Source: Zoogloea oleivorans (GTDB taxonomy: Bacteria > Pseudomonadota > Gammaproteobacteria > Burkholderiales > Rhodocyclaceae). From it: DNA of 45,549 bases. Shown in pieces: positions 1-9,703 of this stretch; the first letter of the stretch is position 1, and the number at the start of each line of letters is the position of its first letter. The DNA is taken from the NCBI GenBank assembly GCA_030157785.1, contig JAOAUC010000044.1:1-45549 (forward strand), in the 5' to 3' direction. Under the pieces are notes generated by a model. The model saw nothing but the letters and a program-made list of their open reading frames with translations. It did no database searches and had not been told where the DNA came from. The translations under genes were made by a program, and so were the position numbers.

Positions 1-152
1 TCAAGCCCGCCCGCGAAGCCGCCAAGCTGGTCTGCAAGGCCCGCTTCGAAGCCTTCGGTACCGCCGGCAACGCCAGCAAGATCAAACCGATCAGCCTCGA
101 CAAGATCGCTGCCGGCTACAAGAGCGGCAGCCTTAACCAGATCGTCCGCTAA
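1..152 (+). CDS. fba: Class II fructose-bisphosphate aldolase, C-terminal end (partial)
   Basis: The last 49 codons of a gene that begins before the window, read in the frame starting at base 3 and ending in TAA at 150-152. The visible tail contains CKARFEAFGTAG followed by ASKIKPISL, which matches the C-terminus of the class II, Calvin-cycle-type fructose-1,6-bisphosphate aldolases of beta-proteobacteria. The enzyme interconverts fructose-1,6-bisphosphate with dihydroxyacetone phosphate and glyceraldehyde-3-phosphate in the cytoplasm, using a divalent metal. The metal ligands and active site lie outside the window. In related genomes fba lies just upstream of purC, and purC is found about 2 kb downstream here, which supports the call. 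Confidence 0.85.
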   Translation, partial: KPAREAAKLVCKARFEAFGTAGNASKIKPISLDKIAAGYKSGSLNQIVR

Positions 153-162
153 GCAGCACCCC

Positions 163-192
163 GGTTCGGGGCCGGATCGCCGGCCCCGAACC
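163..192 (+). terminator. Perfect 13-bp hairpin after fba
   Basis: The arms GGTTCGGGGCCGG (163-175) and CCGGCCCCGAACC (180-192) pair perfectly around an ATCG loop, 10 bases past the fba stop. The following TCTTG is a poor U-tract, so termination may be partial or Rho-assisted. The hairpin separates fba from the small gene at 211. Confidence 0.6.
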
Positions 193-210
193 TCTTGAAA
201 GGTCCCGCCA

Positions 211-588
211 ATGGCCGCCCCCTGGTTCACGCTGTTCCGCGCCATTCCCTGGTCCGATGTCATCACCCACGCCCCCGGTGTCGCCAAGGGTGCCAAAAAA
301 CTGTGGGAAAAGGTCGCCACCCGTAAAAGCACCGAAACCCAGGCCGCCACAGTCACCCCCACCGCCAGCCCCGAGCAGCGCCTCAACGCCCTCGAAGCCC
401 GCCTGGCCGAAATCGACGCCCGCCAGCAGGACAGCGCCGAACTTCTCGCCGCCCTCGCCAGCCAGAATGCCGACCTCGTTCGTGCCACTGAAGCCCTGCG
501 CCGCCGCGCGCGCCTCCTGAGCGTCGGACTCGCCTTCGCCCTTGTGACTCTGCTTGCCCTTGGGCTGCGCCTCGTCGTCGCCGGCTAG
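211..588 (+). CDS. Small C-terminally anchored membrane protein, function unknown
   Basis: A 125-residue protein that I do not recognise as a named family. The N-terminal part (about residues 1-45) is basic and slightly hydrophobic. Residues about 55-100 form a likely coiled coil rich in Leu, Glu, Ala and Arg (LNALEARLAEIDARQQ). Residues about 104-123 are one hydrophobic segment (LSVGLAFALVTLLALGLRLV), so the protein is probably tail-anchored in the inner membrane with the coiled coil in the cytoplasm. The ATG at 211 is the first good start after the fba hairpin; no strong ribosome-binding site is seen. Base composition is like the neighbours. The coding frame is supported by the clear coiled-coil/transmembrane layout. 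Function cannot be assigned. Confidence 0.65.
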   Translation: MAAPWFTLFRAIPWSDVITHAPGVAKGAKKLWEKVATRKSTETQAATVTPTASPEQRLNALEARLAEIDARQQDSAELLAALASQNADLVRATEALRRRARLLSVGLAFALVTLLALGLRLVVAG

Positions 589-722
589 ATTTGTTGCACT
601 GCAGCAACGCACCGTGACGCGCCACACGCCGGACCGTTGCATAGACCTTGCCAGCCTGCCTTCCGTAACGGCAAGATGATTCCCCGATCACGCCCGGCGG
701 ATTGCGCCGCAGAGCAGCCACC

Positions 723-2024
723 ATGACCCTGCCCGACCATTTCGCCGAGCACGACCAGCGCCAGGCCCTCAACGCCGAATTCCACGCCCGCCCGCCGGTG
801 CCGCTGGAAAGCCCCACGCTGATCAGCTATCTCGCCATGCACCACGAAGGCGAAAGCAGTGGCGCCGCGCTGCAGCACCTGATCGCCCTCGGCAAACTCC
901 TCGGCCAGCCAGTCGATACCGAAGGCACCCACCGCCTGATCGATTTCGGTCGTTTTCAGCTCAAGTGGGAACTCCACAACGAGTTCTCCAGCTACACCTT
1001 TTTCCGCTCCGTCGCCCGCGGCGAAGGCCTTGATGTGCCCACCTCGGCCCTCGCCGTGGTGCCCGAAGCCTGGCTGCAAAGCCTGCCCGGCAAGCTCATT
1101 GTGGCCACCCATGTCGAGCTGCGCTCGGCCGCCGAAGTGGCGCCCGAAAGCGTGATGGACAAGCTCTCCCCCATCGGCAGCCAGATGGTCGGTGCCACGG
1201 TGGCCGACGGCGCCGCCTGGGTGTTCACCGACTTCCTGTTTGAAGACGGTTTTTCGCGTTTTCTGGTCATTGACGTGTCCCTGACCCGCCGCCAGGCCGG
1301 CCGCACCGTACAGCGCCTGGTCGAGATCGAAACCTACCGCCTGATGGCCCTGCTGGCCTTTCCGGTGGCCAAGGATGTCGGGCGTCTGCTCGGCAACGCA
1401 GAACGGAAGCTCGCCGACCTGATGGACCGCACCGGCTCGGCCCGCTCGACCGAAGACGAGCGCAGCGTGCTCGCCGACCTGACCAGCATGGCCGCCGATG
1501 TCGAGCACTCGGTCGCCCGCACCACCTTCCGCTTCGGCGCCGCCCGGGCCTATCACAGCCTGGTGATGCAACGCATCGCCGAACTCCGCGAGCGCCGCAT
1601 CATCGGCCTGCCGACCTTCCACGAATTCATGGAACGGCGTCTGCTGCCCGCCATGAACACCTGTGCGACCATGGCCCGTCGCCAGGAAGACCTGTCCAGC
1701 CGCGTGGCCCGCAACAGCCAGCTGCTGCGCACCCGGGTCGAGGTGGAGCTGGAACGCCAGAACCAGGAACTCCTGGCCCAGATGAACCGCCGCGCCAAGC
1801 TCCAGCTGCACCTGCAGGAAACCGTCGAAGGCCTGTCGGTGGTGGCCATCACCTACTACGCCTCGCAGCTGGTGCAATACATGGCCAAGGGCCTCAAACA
1901 CCAGATCGAACCCTTCACACCGGAGGGCATCACCGCGGTCGCCATCCCCGTCATTGCCGGCTTCGTGGCCTTCAGCATGCACCGCATGAGAAAGCATCTG
2001 GCCGCCGCCGACAGCGGGCACTGA
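723..2024 (+). CDS. DUF3422 family membrane-associated protein
   Basis: A 433-residue protein of the DUF3422 family, found widely in alpha- and beta-proteobacteria and without an established function. The N-terminus (NAEFHARPPVPL) is the family's characteristic opening. A long soluble region follows, with a helical, charged stretch around residues 320-370 (VEVELERQNQELLAQ). The C-terminus has two hydrophobic segments (VVAITYYASQLVQYMAKGL and AVAIPVIAGFVAFSM), suggesting a hairpin anchor in the inner membrane. That overall plan resembles CorA-type proteins, but no CorA signature GMN is visible. I chose ATG at 723 rather than the upstream TTG at 702 because the family starts close to this Met. 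It lies between fba and purC as a single gene. Confidence 0.8.
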   Translation: MTLPDHFAEHDQRQALNAEFHARPPVPLESPTLISYLAMHHEGESSGAALQHLIALGKLLGQPVDTEGTHRLIDFGRFQLKWELHNEFSSYTFFRSVARGEGLDVPTSALAVVPEAWLQSLPGKLIVATHVELRSAAEVAPESVMDKLSPIGSQMVGATVADGAAWVFTDFLFEDGFSRFLVIDVSLTRRQAGRTVQRLVEIETYRLMALLAFPVAKDVGRLLGNAERKLADLMDRTGSARSTEDERSVLADLTSMAADVEHSVARTTFRFGAARAYHSLVMQRIAELRERRIIGLPTFHEFMERRLLPAMNTCATMARRQEDLSSRVARNSQLLRTRVEVELERQNQELLAQMNRRAKLQLHLQETVEGLSVVAITYYASQLVQYMAKGLKHQIEPFTPEGITAVAIPVIAGFVAFSMHRMRKHLAAADSGH

Positions 2025-2051
2025 CGCCCAGCCCGTCTCCACCGGTATAAT
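2021..2051 (+). promoter_or_regulatory. Putative sigma-70 promoter of purC
   Basis: A perfect TATAAT lies at 2046-2051 with a weak -35 candidate CTGACG at 2021-2026 (spacing 19). Transcription would start near 2058, giving a leader of about 24 bases before the GTG at 2082. This would place the in-frame TTG at 2058 at the transcript end, arguing against it as the start codon. Confidence 0.5.
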
Positions 2052-2081
2052 CGCTTTTTGTCCAACAACGGACCCCAGACC

Positions 2082-3014
2082 GTGACCGCACCGCTCTTCG
2101 AATCCTCCATCCGCAGCCTGCCCCTCATCGCCCGTGGCAAGGTGCGCGACATCTACGCCGTTGACGCCGACAAGCTGCTCATCGTCACCTCCGACCGCCT
2201 GTCGGCCTTCGACGTGATCCTGCCGGATCCGATTCCCCGCAAGGGCGAAGTGCTGACCGCGATGGCCGGCTTCTGGTTTGCCAAGCTCGGCCACATCGTC
2301 CCCAACCAGCTCACCGGTATCGATCCCGAAAGCGTGGTGGCCGCCGACGAGCGCGACCAGGTGCGCGGCCGCGCGCTGGTGGTCAAGCGCCTCACCCCGC
2401 TGCCCATCGAGGCCGTCGTGCGTGGCTACGTGATCGGCTCCGGCTGGAAGGATTACCAGGACACCGGCGCCATCTGCGGCATCGAACTGCCGGCCGGTCT
2501 CAAGCAGGCCCAGAAGCTGCCGCTCCCGATCTTCACCCCGGCCAGCAAGGCCGAAGTGGGTGATCACGACGAGAACATCAGCTTCGAGCAAGCCCAGGCT
2601 CACACCGATGCCGTCCTCGCCGAAGTTCTCAAGGGCACCGGCAAAACCGGTGCCCAGCTGGTCGCCGAAGCCCGTGACGCAGCCATCGCGCTGTACTCCC
2701 AGGCCGCCGATTTTGCCGCCACCCGCGGCATCATCATCGCCGACACCAAGTTCGAGTTCGGCATCGATGCGGCCGGCACCCTGCATCTGATCGACGAAGC
2801 CCTGACGCCGGACTCATCCCGCTTCTGGCCCGCCGACAGCTACGCCGAAGGCATCAGCCCGCCCAGCTACGACAAGCAGTACGTGCGTGACTACCTGGAA
2901 ACGCTGAACTGGGGCAAGGTCGCCCCCGGCCCCAAGCTGCCGGAAGAAGTCATCGCCCGCACCGCCGCCAAGTACGTGGAAGCCTACGAGCACCTCACCG
3001 GCCAAACCCTCTGA
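2082..3014 (+). CDS. purC: Phosphoribosylaminoimidazole-succinocarboxamide synthase (SAICAR synthase)
   Basis: PurC joins CAIR and L-aspartate with ATP to make SAICAR in de novo purine synthesis. The 310-residue protein is of the longer class (about 300 residues, like yeast Ade1), not the 237-residue E. coli type. Visible motifs are the glycine-rich ATP-binding GKVRDIY near residue 20, SDRLSAFD near 45, and the substrate-binding region [15 protein letters not shown] near 115. The late motif [12 protein letters not shown] is also intact. The start is taken as GTG at 2082, because TATAAT at 2046-2051 leaves no room for the TTG at 2058. A convergent terminator follows directly. Confidence 0.95.
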   Translation: MTAPLFESSIRSLPLIARGKVRDIYAVDADKLLIVTSDRLSAFDVILPDPIPRKGEVLTAMAGFWFAKLGHIVPNQLTGIDPESVVAADERDQVRGRALVVKRLTPLPIEAVVRGYVIGSGWKDYQDTGAICGIELPAGLKQAQKLPLPIFTPASKAEVGDHDENISFEQAQAHTDAVLAEVLKGTGKTGAQLVAEARDAAIALYSQAADFAATRGIIIADTKFEFGIDAAGTLHLIDEALTPDSSRFWPADSYAEGISPPSYDKQYVRDYLETLNWGKVAPGPKLPEEVIARTAAKYVEAYEHLTGQTL

Positions 3015-3038
3015 ACGCAACCCCCGGGCCTGAAAGCA

Positions 3039-3063
3039 AACAACCCGCCTTGCGCGGGTTGTT
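3039..3063. terminator. Bidirectional terminator between purC and the HDOD gene
   Basis: AACAACCCGC (3039-3048) and GCGGGTTGTT (3054-3063) form a perfect 10-bp stem with a 5-base loop. GCGTTT follows on the plus strand and TTTGCTTTC follows on the minus strand, so it can serve the two convergent genes. Confidence 0.75.
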
Positions 3064-3088
3064 GCGTTTACGGCTCGGAAGCCCGGCT

Positions 3089-3955
3089 TCAGCCTATGCG
3101 GAACAGGTCCATCAACACCTGGCGCTCTTCTACCGATTCGGCCAGCACATCGGCCAGCAGCATCTCGTCGAGGCCCAGGGTGGCCGCCTTGGCCAGACCA
3201 TTGCGGAAGGTTTCGTCCTCGTGGGAGAAGGGATTCGGCGTCTCGGCCACCAGGTTGGCGATGAAGATCAGATCGCTGATCGACTTCGGCGGCCATTCAC
3301 CCCCGTAAATTTCTGGGTTGTCCACCGCATCCACCAGCTCCCGCGGCATGCTCATCGCCGCCAGCACGGCCCGTCCGACGGGGGCGTGCCAGACCCGCAC
3401 CAGATCCGACAGGGGGCTCTCGTCACTAAGCATTTCCGGGTATTCCCACACCCGTGCCAAAAGAAAGAACTGGCCGATATCGTGGACCATCCCGGCAAAG
3501 AAAGCCCCATCCGGGTCCAGATGAGTACATCGGCGGGCCAGCACACAGCCCGTCGCCGCCACATCCACGCAGTGGGCCCACAGCTTGCGGATCATCGGCT
3601 GGAAGGGGCTGAGCACGTCCCGATGCATCAACTGCTCGGCAGCCACCGTCATCGACAAGGCCCGCAGCTTGGCAAAGCCGATGCGCACCAGCGACTTGGG
3701 TACATCGGTGACCACGCGCCCGCCGGGGTTGTACCAGGCCGAATTGGCCAGCGCCACGGTGCGCGCAGCCAGCAGGGGTTCGGCGGACACCATCAACGAC
3801 ATCCGTGTCAGATCCATATCCGGATCATCGAGGGCCTCCAGCACCCGCATGGTGACCTCCATGGAAGTCGGGAAGCGCAATTCGCCGTCTTCCAGCTCCT
3901 GGGAAATCGAATGCAGGAACGCCTGCTCCGCCAGATTCAATGCTTTATCGCTCAC
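3089..3955 (-). CDS. HDOD domain-containing signalling protein
   Basis: A 288-residue single-domain HDOD protein, a family related to HD phosphohydrolases and used in bacterial signalling. Most of the length is the HDOD fold: the N-terminal FPTSMEVTMRVLEAL, the helical core with ALANSAWYNPGG, and the HD-like AFFAGMVHDIGQFFLL around residue 155. Unlike many HDOD members, a His-Asp pair (HD in VHDIG) is still present, but whether the full metal site exists is unclear. No receiver or GGDEF domain is attached. The start is GTG at 3955, preceded by AAAGGGA at a proper distance. It is convergent with purC and divergent from prlC; a role in regulation is inference. Confidence 0.85.
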   Translation of the reverse strand: MSDKALNLAEQAFLHSISQELEDGELRFPTSMEVTMRVLEALDDPDMDLTRMSLMVSAEPLLAARTVALANSAWYNPGGRVVTDVPKSLVRIGFAKLRALSMTVAAEQLMHRDVLSPFQPMIRKLWAHCVDVAATGCVLARRCTHLDPDGAFFAGMVHDIGQFFLLARVWEYPEMLSDESPLSDLVRVWHAPVGRAVLAAMSMPRELVDAVDNPEIYGGEWPPKSISDLIFIANLVAETPNPFSHEDETFRNGLAKAATLGLDEMLLADVLAESVEERQVLMDLFRIG

Positions 3956-4003
3956 GCCAGTCCCTTTCCAGTCTGTCCATCCCGCGCCCGGGCGCCATCA
4001 CAG

Positions 4004-4032
4004 GCGACACTCCCCGCGGAATTCGGCAAAAT
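4004..4032 (+). promoter_or_regulatory. Putative sigma-70 promoter of prlC
   Basis: GCGACA (4004-4009) and CAAAAT (4027-4032) each match four of six consensus bases with an ideal 17-base spacing, and sit 30 bases before the prlC ATG. Confidence 0.35.
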
Positions 4033-4061
4033 GAAACCATTCAACCGATCACCCGACAAAA

Positions 4062-6127
<2,066 letters not shown>

Positions 6128-6131
<4 letters not shown>

Positions 6132-6601
6132 TGACAATGCGCCGTTTCGCCGGCCTGCTCTTCCTTGCCGCCGCAGTGCCGGCCGCGGCGCAAAGTGCTT
6201 ACCGCTGGGTGGACAAGGAAGGTCACGTGCAATACAGCGACCAGCCCCCACCCCAGGCGGTCAGGAAGTTCGAAGAACGCAACCTGCAGCCCAACCGGGG
6301 CAATGCCCAGGTTCCGTTCGCCACCCGCAAGGCGGCCAGCGAGTACCCGGTCACCCTCTACGTGGGCAGGGGCTATGACAAGGCCTGTGACGACGCCCGC
6401 GCCCTGCTCGGCAAGCGCGGCATCCCCTTCACCGAGATCAACCTTGAAAGTGCCGAGGACGTGGCAGGTTTCAAGAAGCGCTTTGGCCAGGAGGCCTTCG
6501 TGCCGAGCCTCGGTGTCGGCAAGGAGCTGGAAACCGGCTTCGCCGCCGGGCCGTGGAACAGCCTGCTCGACAAGGCCGGCTACCCGGCCGGCAAACGCTG
6601 A
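6128..6601 (+). CDS. Exported DUF4124-glutaredoxin-like fusion with a single cysteine
   Basis: A 157-residue protein starting in the ATGA overlap with prlC. Residues 1-21 are a signal peptide (RRFAGLLFLAAAVPAAAQ), so the product is periplasmic or envelope-bound. Residues about 24-50 are a DUF4124 segment (YRWVDKEGHVQYSDQPPP). Residues about 73-150 have a glutaredoxin-like fold, with VTLYV as first strand and a cis-proline motif FVPSLGVG. Family relatives usually carry two active-site cysteines; here the region reads GRGYDKACDDA, leaving Cys87 as the only cysteine in the protein. It may therefore act by a monothiol mechanism or only bind partners. Translational coupling with prlC is clear; a functional link is not. 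Confidence 0.75.
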
Positions 6602-6693
6602 GGCAGGCAACCCGGCTGGCACGGCAATCGCTTGATCAAGTCCTTGACGGCCGCCGCGTGCGGCCCGGCTCCCCCCGATCCCGCGAGGCTTCC

Positions 6694-7068
6694 ATGACCG
6701 ACACCCACGCCAACCCCGCCACCATCAAGGTCGCCGTCGCCACCAAGGGCCTCGGCCAGGTGGATCTCCACTTTGGCCATGCCGACGACTTCCACATTTA
6801 CGAAGCCGGCCCGGGTGGCATTCGCTACATCGAAAAACGCCTCGTGGAGCATTACTGCCAGGGCGGCTTCGGCGACGAGGACAAGCGCGAAGTCATCATC
6901 CGCGCCCTCGCCGACTGCGCCGGCCTGCTGGTGGCCAAGGTCGGCGACGGACCGAAAAAGCGTCTGCTCGACGCCGGGATCGAGGCGGTGGATGACTACG
7001 CCTACGGTGCCACCGAAGAGTCCATCAAGGCCTGGTACCAGAAACGGCTGACGCATCAGGCAGGCTGA
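6694..7068 (+). CDS. Stand-alone NifX/NafY/NifB-C-type dinitrogenase cofactor-binding domain protein
   Basis: A 124-residue protein made almost wholly of the dinitrogenase iron-molybdenum cofactor domain (PF02579-type). The N-terminal strand IKVAVATKG is followed by the family motif DLHFGHADDFHIYE. The end of the protein (DDYAYGATEESIKAWYQ) resembles the C-terminal part of NifB/NifX proteins. Such domains carry FeMo-co or its precursor NifB-co during nitrogenase assembly. No other nif gene is in the window, so its role is uncertain: it may serve a nitrogenase encoded elsewhere or another metal cluster. The start is ATG at 6694 with a weak GAGG upstream; an open frame extends further 5' but lacks family similarity. 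Confidence 0.8.
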   Translation: MTDTHANPATIKVAVATKGLGQVDLHFGHADDFHIYEAGPGGIRYIEKRLVEHYCQGGFGDEDKREVIIRALADCAGLLVAKVGDGPKKRLLDAGIEAVDDYAYGATEESIKAWYQKRLTHQAG

Positions 7069-7156
7069 GCCCCTGCCGCGCTTGACTCCCAGCCCTAAGG
7101 GGCCACACTGATTCCGCCCCAGGCCGATCCCCCCAGCCCCTACAAGGAATAACTTC

Positions 7157-7630
7157 ATGCCCACAGCTTCCCCCGAACAGATCGACGCAATCGAGAGCAG
7201 CACCAACGCCTTGATGGCGCTGTCGAAAATCGCGTTTTCCAGCATCGAACAACTGGCCGCCCTCAATCTGAAGGTTGCACAAACGGCCCTGACCGATGCC
7301 GTTGCGGCCTCCGAACTGCTGACGCACCCGCAGGACATCCCGGCCCTGAATGCCGGCGAAAGCCCGCTCACCGGGCCGGCGGCCCGCAAGGTCGTGGCCT
7401 ATTTCAGCGATGCGCAGGGCATCGCCGCCAACTCTCAGGACGAAATCAACCGGCTCATGAGCACCTACTTCGCGCTGCCCGGAAAGAACACGACGCCGGG
7501 CAAGAGCTGGTCTTCGGGCTTCGACATGTTCACCAAAATCGCCCAGCAAGCCTCCGGCCTCGCCTCAGCCAATGCCAAGGCTGTCGGCGCCACCACCGAA
7601 AGGCTGCTCGCCGCGACCAAGGCAAAGTAA
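7157..7630 (+). CDS. Phasin family protein (polyhydroxyalkanoate granule-associated)
   Basis: A 157-residue phasin-family protein (phasin_2/PF09361-like). Phasins coat polyhydroxyalkanoate storage granules and control their size. The sequence is almost entirely amphipathic helix without Cys, with the pattern ALMALSKIAFSSIEQLAALN near the N-terminus typical of the family, and an Ala/Thr/Lys-rich end (RLLAATKAK). The start ATG at 7157 has a good ribosome-binding site (AAGGAAT). A weak promoter candidate, TTGACT at 7082-7087, lies upstream. A strong hairpin terminator follows, so it is probably a single-gene transcript. No PHA synthase gene is in the window. Confidence 0.85.
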   Translation: MPTASPEQIDAIESSTNALMALSKIAFSSIEQLAALNLKVAQTALTDAVAASELLTHPQDIPALNAGESPLTGPAARKVVAYFSDAQGIAANSQDEINRLMSTYFALPGKNTTPGKSWSSGFDMFTKIAQQASGLASANAKAVGATTERLLAATKAK

Positions 7631-7651
7631 GCGCCCCGGCCCTGCCATCGA

Positions 7652-7682
7652 CGACGGAGCCCCGCCAGCCGGGGCTCCGTCG
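7652..7682 (+). terminator. Strong hairpin after the phasin gene
   Basis: CGACGGAGCCCCG (7652-7664) pairs perfectly with CGGGGCTCCGTCG (7670-7682) around a 5-base loop, 22 bases past the phasin stop. There is no clear U-tract, but the stem is long and GC-rich. Confidence 0.65.
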
Positions 7683-7804
7683 CATCTGCCGCAAGCATTT
7701 GCCGGCAAAGGCGCGACTGGCACAATGGGCAGGCGTAGCTGCCCGTGCAGCCGCACCACAACGATAAAATCAAAAGCCTTGCCGGCACTGGATTACAGCC
7801 CCCC

Positions 7805-8563
7805 ATGAAAATCGCCACCTGGAACGTCAACTCCCTCAAGGTCCGCCTGCCCCACGTCCTCGACTGGCTGGCCGCGCACCAGCCCGATGCCCTGTGCCTG
7901 CAGGAGCTCAAATGCGAGAACAAGGGCTTCCCCCTCGCAGAAATCGAAGCGGCCGGCTACCACGCCGTGTTCAACGGGCAGAAAACCTACAACGGCGTGG
8001 CCATTCTCAGCAAAGTGCCACTGACCGACGTGAGCTATGACATTCCGGGCTTCGCCGACGAACAGAAGCGCATCGTCGCCGGCACCCTCGACGGGGTGCG
8101 CATCGTCTGCGGCTACTTCCCCAACGGCCAGGCCGTGGGCTCCGAAAAGTTCGCCTACAAGATGGCCTGGCTCGAAGCCCTCACCAACTGGCTGCAGGCC
8201 GAGCTGCAGACCACGCCGCAACTGGTTCTCGCCGGCGACTACAACGTCGCCCCGGAAGACCGTGACGCCCACCCGGACTGGAAGGACGAGATCCACGTGT
8301 CGGTCCCCGAGCGGGACGCCTTCAAGGCGCTGGTCGCCCTGGGCCTCACCGATGCTTTCCGTCTCTTCGAGCAGCCGGAACGCAGCTTCTCGTGGTGGGA
8401 TTACCGGCTCATGGCCTTCCGCCGCAACTTCGGCCTGCGCATCGACCACTTGCTGATCTCGGCACCGTTGGTCGAAAAATGCAGCGCCTGCTACACCGAC
8501 AAGGAACCGCGCAAGCTGGAACGCCCGTCCGATCACACCCCGGTGGTCATCGAGCTCACATGA
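7805..8563 (+). CDS. xth: Exodeoxyribonuclease III (AP endonuclease)
   Basis: A 252-residue exonuclease III-type enzyme of the endonuclease/exonuclease/phosphatase superfamily. It cuts DNA at abasic sites and removes 3' blocking groups in base-excision repair. All main motifs are present: WNVNSL at residues 6-11, LQELK with metal ligand Glu34, GYFPNG, GDYNVAPED, FSWWDYR, RIDHLL, and the terminal SDHTPV. The ATG at 7805 is chosen because the family begins MKIATWNVNS; a longer frame upstream adds unrelated residues. A TAAAAT at 7765-7770 could be its -10 element. The stop overlaps the regulator gene that follows (ATGA). Confidence 0.95.
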   Translation: MKIATWNVNSLKVRLPHVLDWLAAHQPDALCLQELKCENKGFPLAEIEAAGYHAVFNGQKTYNGVAILSKVPLTDVSYDIPGFADEQKRIVAGTLDGVRIVCGYFPNGQAVGSEKFAYKMAWLEALTNWLQAELQTTPQLVLAGDYNVAPEDRDAHPDWKDEIHVSVPERDAFKALVALGLTDAFRLFEQPERSFSWWDYRLMAFRRNFGLRIDHLLISAPLVEKCSACYTDKEPRKLERPSDHTPVVIELT

Positions 8564-9225
8564 CGCCCAACCCGGCCGGCAGCGGCGACATCCTCGCTCT
8601 CTACCCGATCCTCGCGCGCCTCTCGGAGACGGCCCGGGAGCGCCTGCGCAGCCGTGCCCAGCTCCTCAAGCTGCCGGCGGGCACCACCGTCTTCGACGAA
8701 CGCCAGGCCTGCCAGGGCTTTCCCTTCGTGCTGTCGGGCAGCATCCGGGTCGTCAAGGCCGCCCCCAACGGGCGCGAGTTGCCGCTCTACCGGGTCACCC
8801 AGGGCGAAACCTGCATCATCTCGTCGGCCTGTCTGCTCGGGCAAGCGCCCTACAACGCCCGCGGGGTCACCGAAACCGAAACCACCCTGCTGGTCCTGCC
8901 CATCGCCGACTTCCAGGCTTTGCTCGGCGAGGCGGCCTTCCGGGACTTTGTCTTCCAGCTGTTCTCCGAACGCATCGCCGACCTGATGCAACTGATCGAG
9001 GAAGTCGCCTTTCGCAAACTCGACCAGCGCCTCGCCGCCCTGCTGCTGGGCAAGGGGCAGCGCCTCCATACCACCCACCAGCACCTGGCCGACGAACTGG
9101 GAAGCGTGCGCGAAATCGTCAGCCGCCTGCTCAAGGGCTTTGCCGAACAGGGCCTGGTGGCGCTGTCGCGGGAGCAGGTGGAAATCCTCGATCCGGCCGG
9201 CCTGCGCCGCATGGCCGGCGGCTGA
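8560..9225 (+). CDS. Crp/Fnr family transcriptional regulator
   Basis: A 221-residue regulator of the Crp/Fnr superfamily. Residues about 15-125 form the cyclic-nucleotide-binding-like beta-roll, residues about 130-150 the dimer helix, and residues about 165-205 the winged helix-turn-helix with LADELGSVREIVSRLLKGF as recognition region. It lacks the N-terminal cysteine cluster of Fnr, so it is not a canonical oxygen-sensing 4Fe-4S protein. Three cysteines lie in the sensor roll (Cys51, Cys85, Cys91, the last two in GETCIISSACLLG), which could make it redox- or thiol-responsive; this is inference. Its start overlaps the xth stop. A Crp-geometry palindrome 10 bases after its stop suggests it controls the DUF2892 gene. 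Confidence 0.88.
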   Translation: MTPNPAGSGDILALYPILARLSETARERLRSRAQLLKLPAGTTVFDERQACQGFPFVLSGSIRVVKAAPNGRELPLYRVTQGETCIISSACLLGQAPYNARGVTETETTLLVLPIADFQALLGEAAFRDFVFQLFSERIADLMQLIEEVAFRKLDQRLAALLLGKGQRLHTTHQHLADELGSVREIVSRLLKGFAEQGLVALSREQVEILDPAGLRRMAGG

Positions 9226-9234
9226 TCCGGGCTG

Positions 9235-9250
9235 TGTAACCAAGGTTACA
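9235..9250 (+). promoter_or_regulatory. Crp/Fnr-type operator upstream of the DUF2892 gene
   Basis: TGTAACCAAGGTTACA has perfect 7-base arms and equals TGTAA-N6-TTACA, the same spacing as the Crp core TGTGA-N6-TCACA. A possible -10 TCAAAT (9272-9277) puts the centre about 41.5 bases before a start near 9284, the class II activator position. The likely binder is the regulator encoded immediately upstream. Confidence 0.65.
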
Positions 9251-9314
9251 GACGCCCGCCCTCGACAAGGGTCAAATACAGGCACCTGATGGACAAACGA
9301 CCCTGGAGGCGATC

Positions 9315-9506
9315 ATGAAAACGAACGTAGGCGGTATCGACAAGATTTTGCGGATTGGCGGCGGCGTAGCCCTGGTGGCCTGGGCGGCACTGGGCGGCCC
9401 GGTATGGGCGTGGATTGGCGTGGTGCCCCTCGCCACCGGCCTGACCGGCTTCTGCCCGGTGTATCCGCTGCTGGGCATGAACACCTGTCCGATGAAGAAG
9501 GACTGA
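9315..9506 (+). CDS. DUF2892 (YgaP-type transmembrane) small membrane protein
   Basis: A 63-residue protein matching the DUF2892 family. The N-terminus NVGGIDKILRIGGG is the family signature. Two hydrophobic segments follow (GVALVAWAALGG and WIGVVPLATGLTGF), then a loop GFCPVYPLLGMNTCPMKKD with two cysteines. In YgaP-like proteins this domain is fused to rhodanese, linking it to sulfur handling; here it stands alone, so that link is only suggestive. The start ATG at 9315 has a strong ribosome-binding site (TGGAGGCG). It lies just downstream of the Crp/Fnr gene and its predicted operator and is followed by a hairpin, so it is probably the regulator's direct target. Confidence 0.88.
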   Translation: MKTNVGGIDKILRIGGGVALVAWAALGGPVWAWIGVVPLATGLTGFCPVYPLLGMNTCPMKKD

Positions 9507-9526
9507 GACCTCTCCGGTTTCAAACG

Positions 9527-9566
9527 CAGGCCCCGGGCCGACGCGCTGCCGTCTGTCCGGGGCCTG
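9527..9566 (+). terminator. Hairpin after the DUF2892 gene
   Basis: CAGGCCCCGG (9527-9536) pairs with CCGGGGCCTG (9557-9566) across a 20-base loop. GTTTA follows shortly after. It lies 20 bases past the stop, consistent with a terminator. Confidence 0.5.
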
Positions 9567-9703
9567 CCACGTTTACGCATGCACACTGCAAACCTTTGTC
9601 ACCCACCGGCACAAATCCGCAGCCACCCGGGCAGCAGATTCCTATCATGCGCTTCCCGTCAACAAACCCGTTTTGGGTCTGACCTTCACGCAAAGGAAGT
9701 CAC

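Noticed and set aside
589..722. Short inverted repeats between the small membrane protein and DUF3422
   Set aside because: Stems of only 5-6 pairs with long loops; not convincing as terminator or operator.
585..2786. 733-codon minus-strand frame opposite DUF3422 and purC
   Set aside because: It is antisense to two clear plus-strand genes; its Gly/His/Gln-rich sequence is a mirror of high-GC coding on the other strand.
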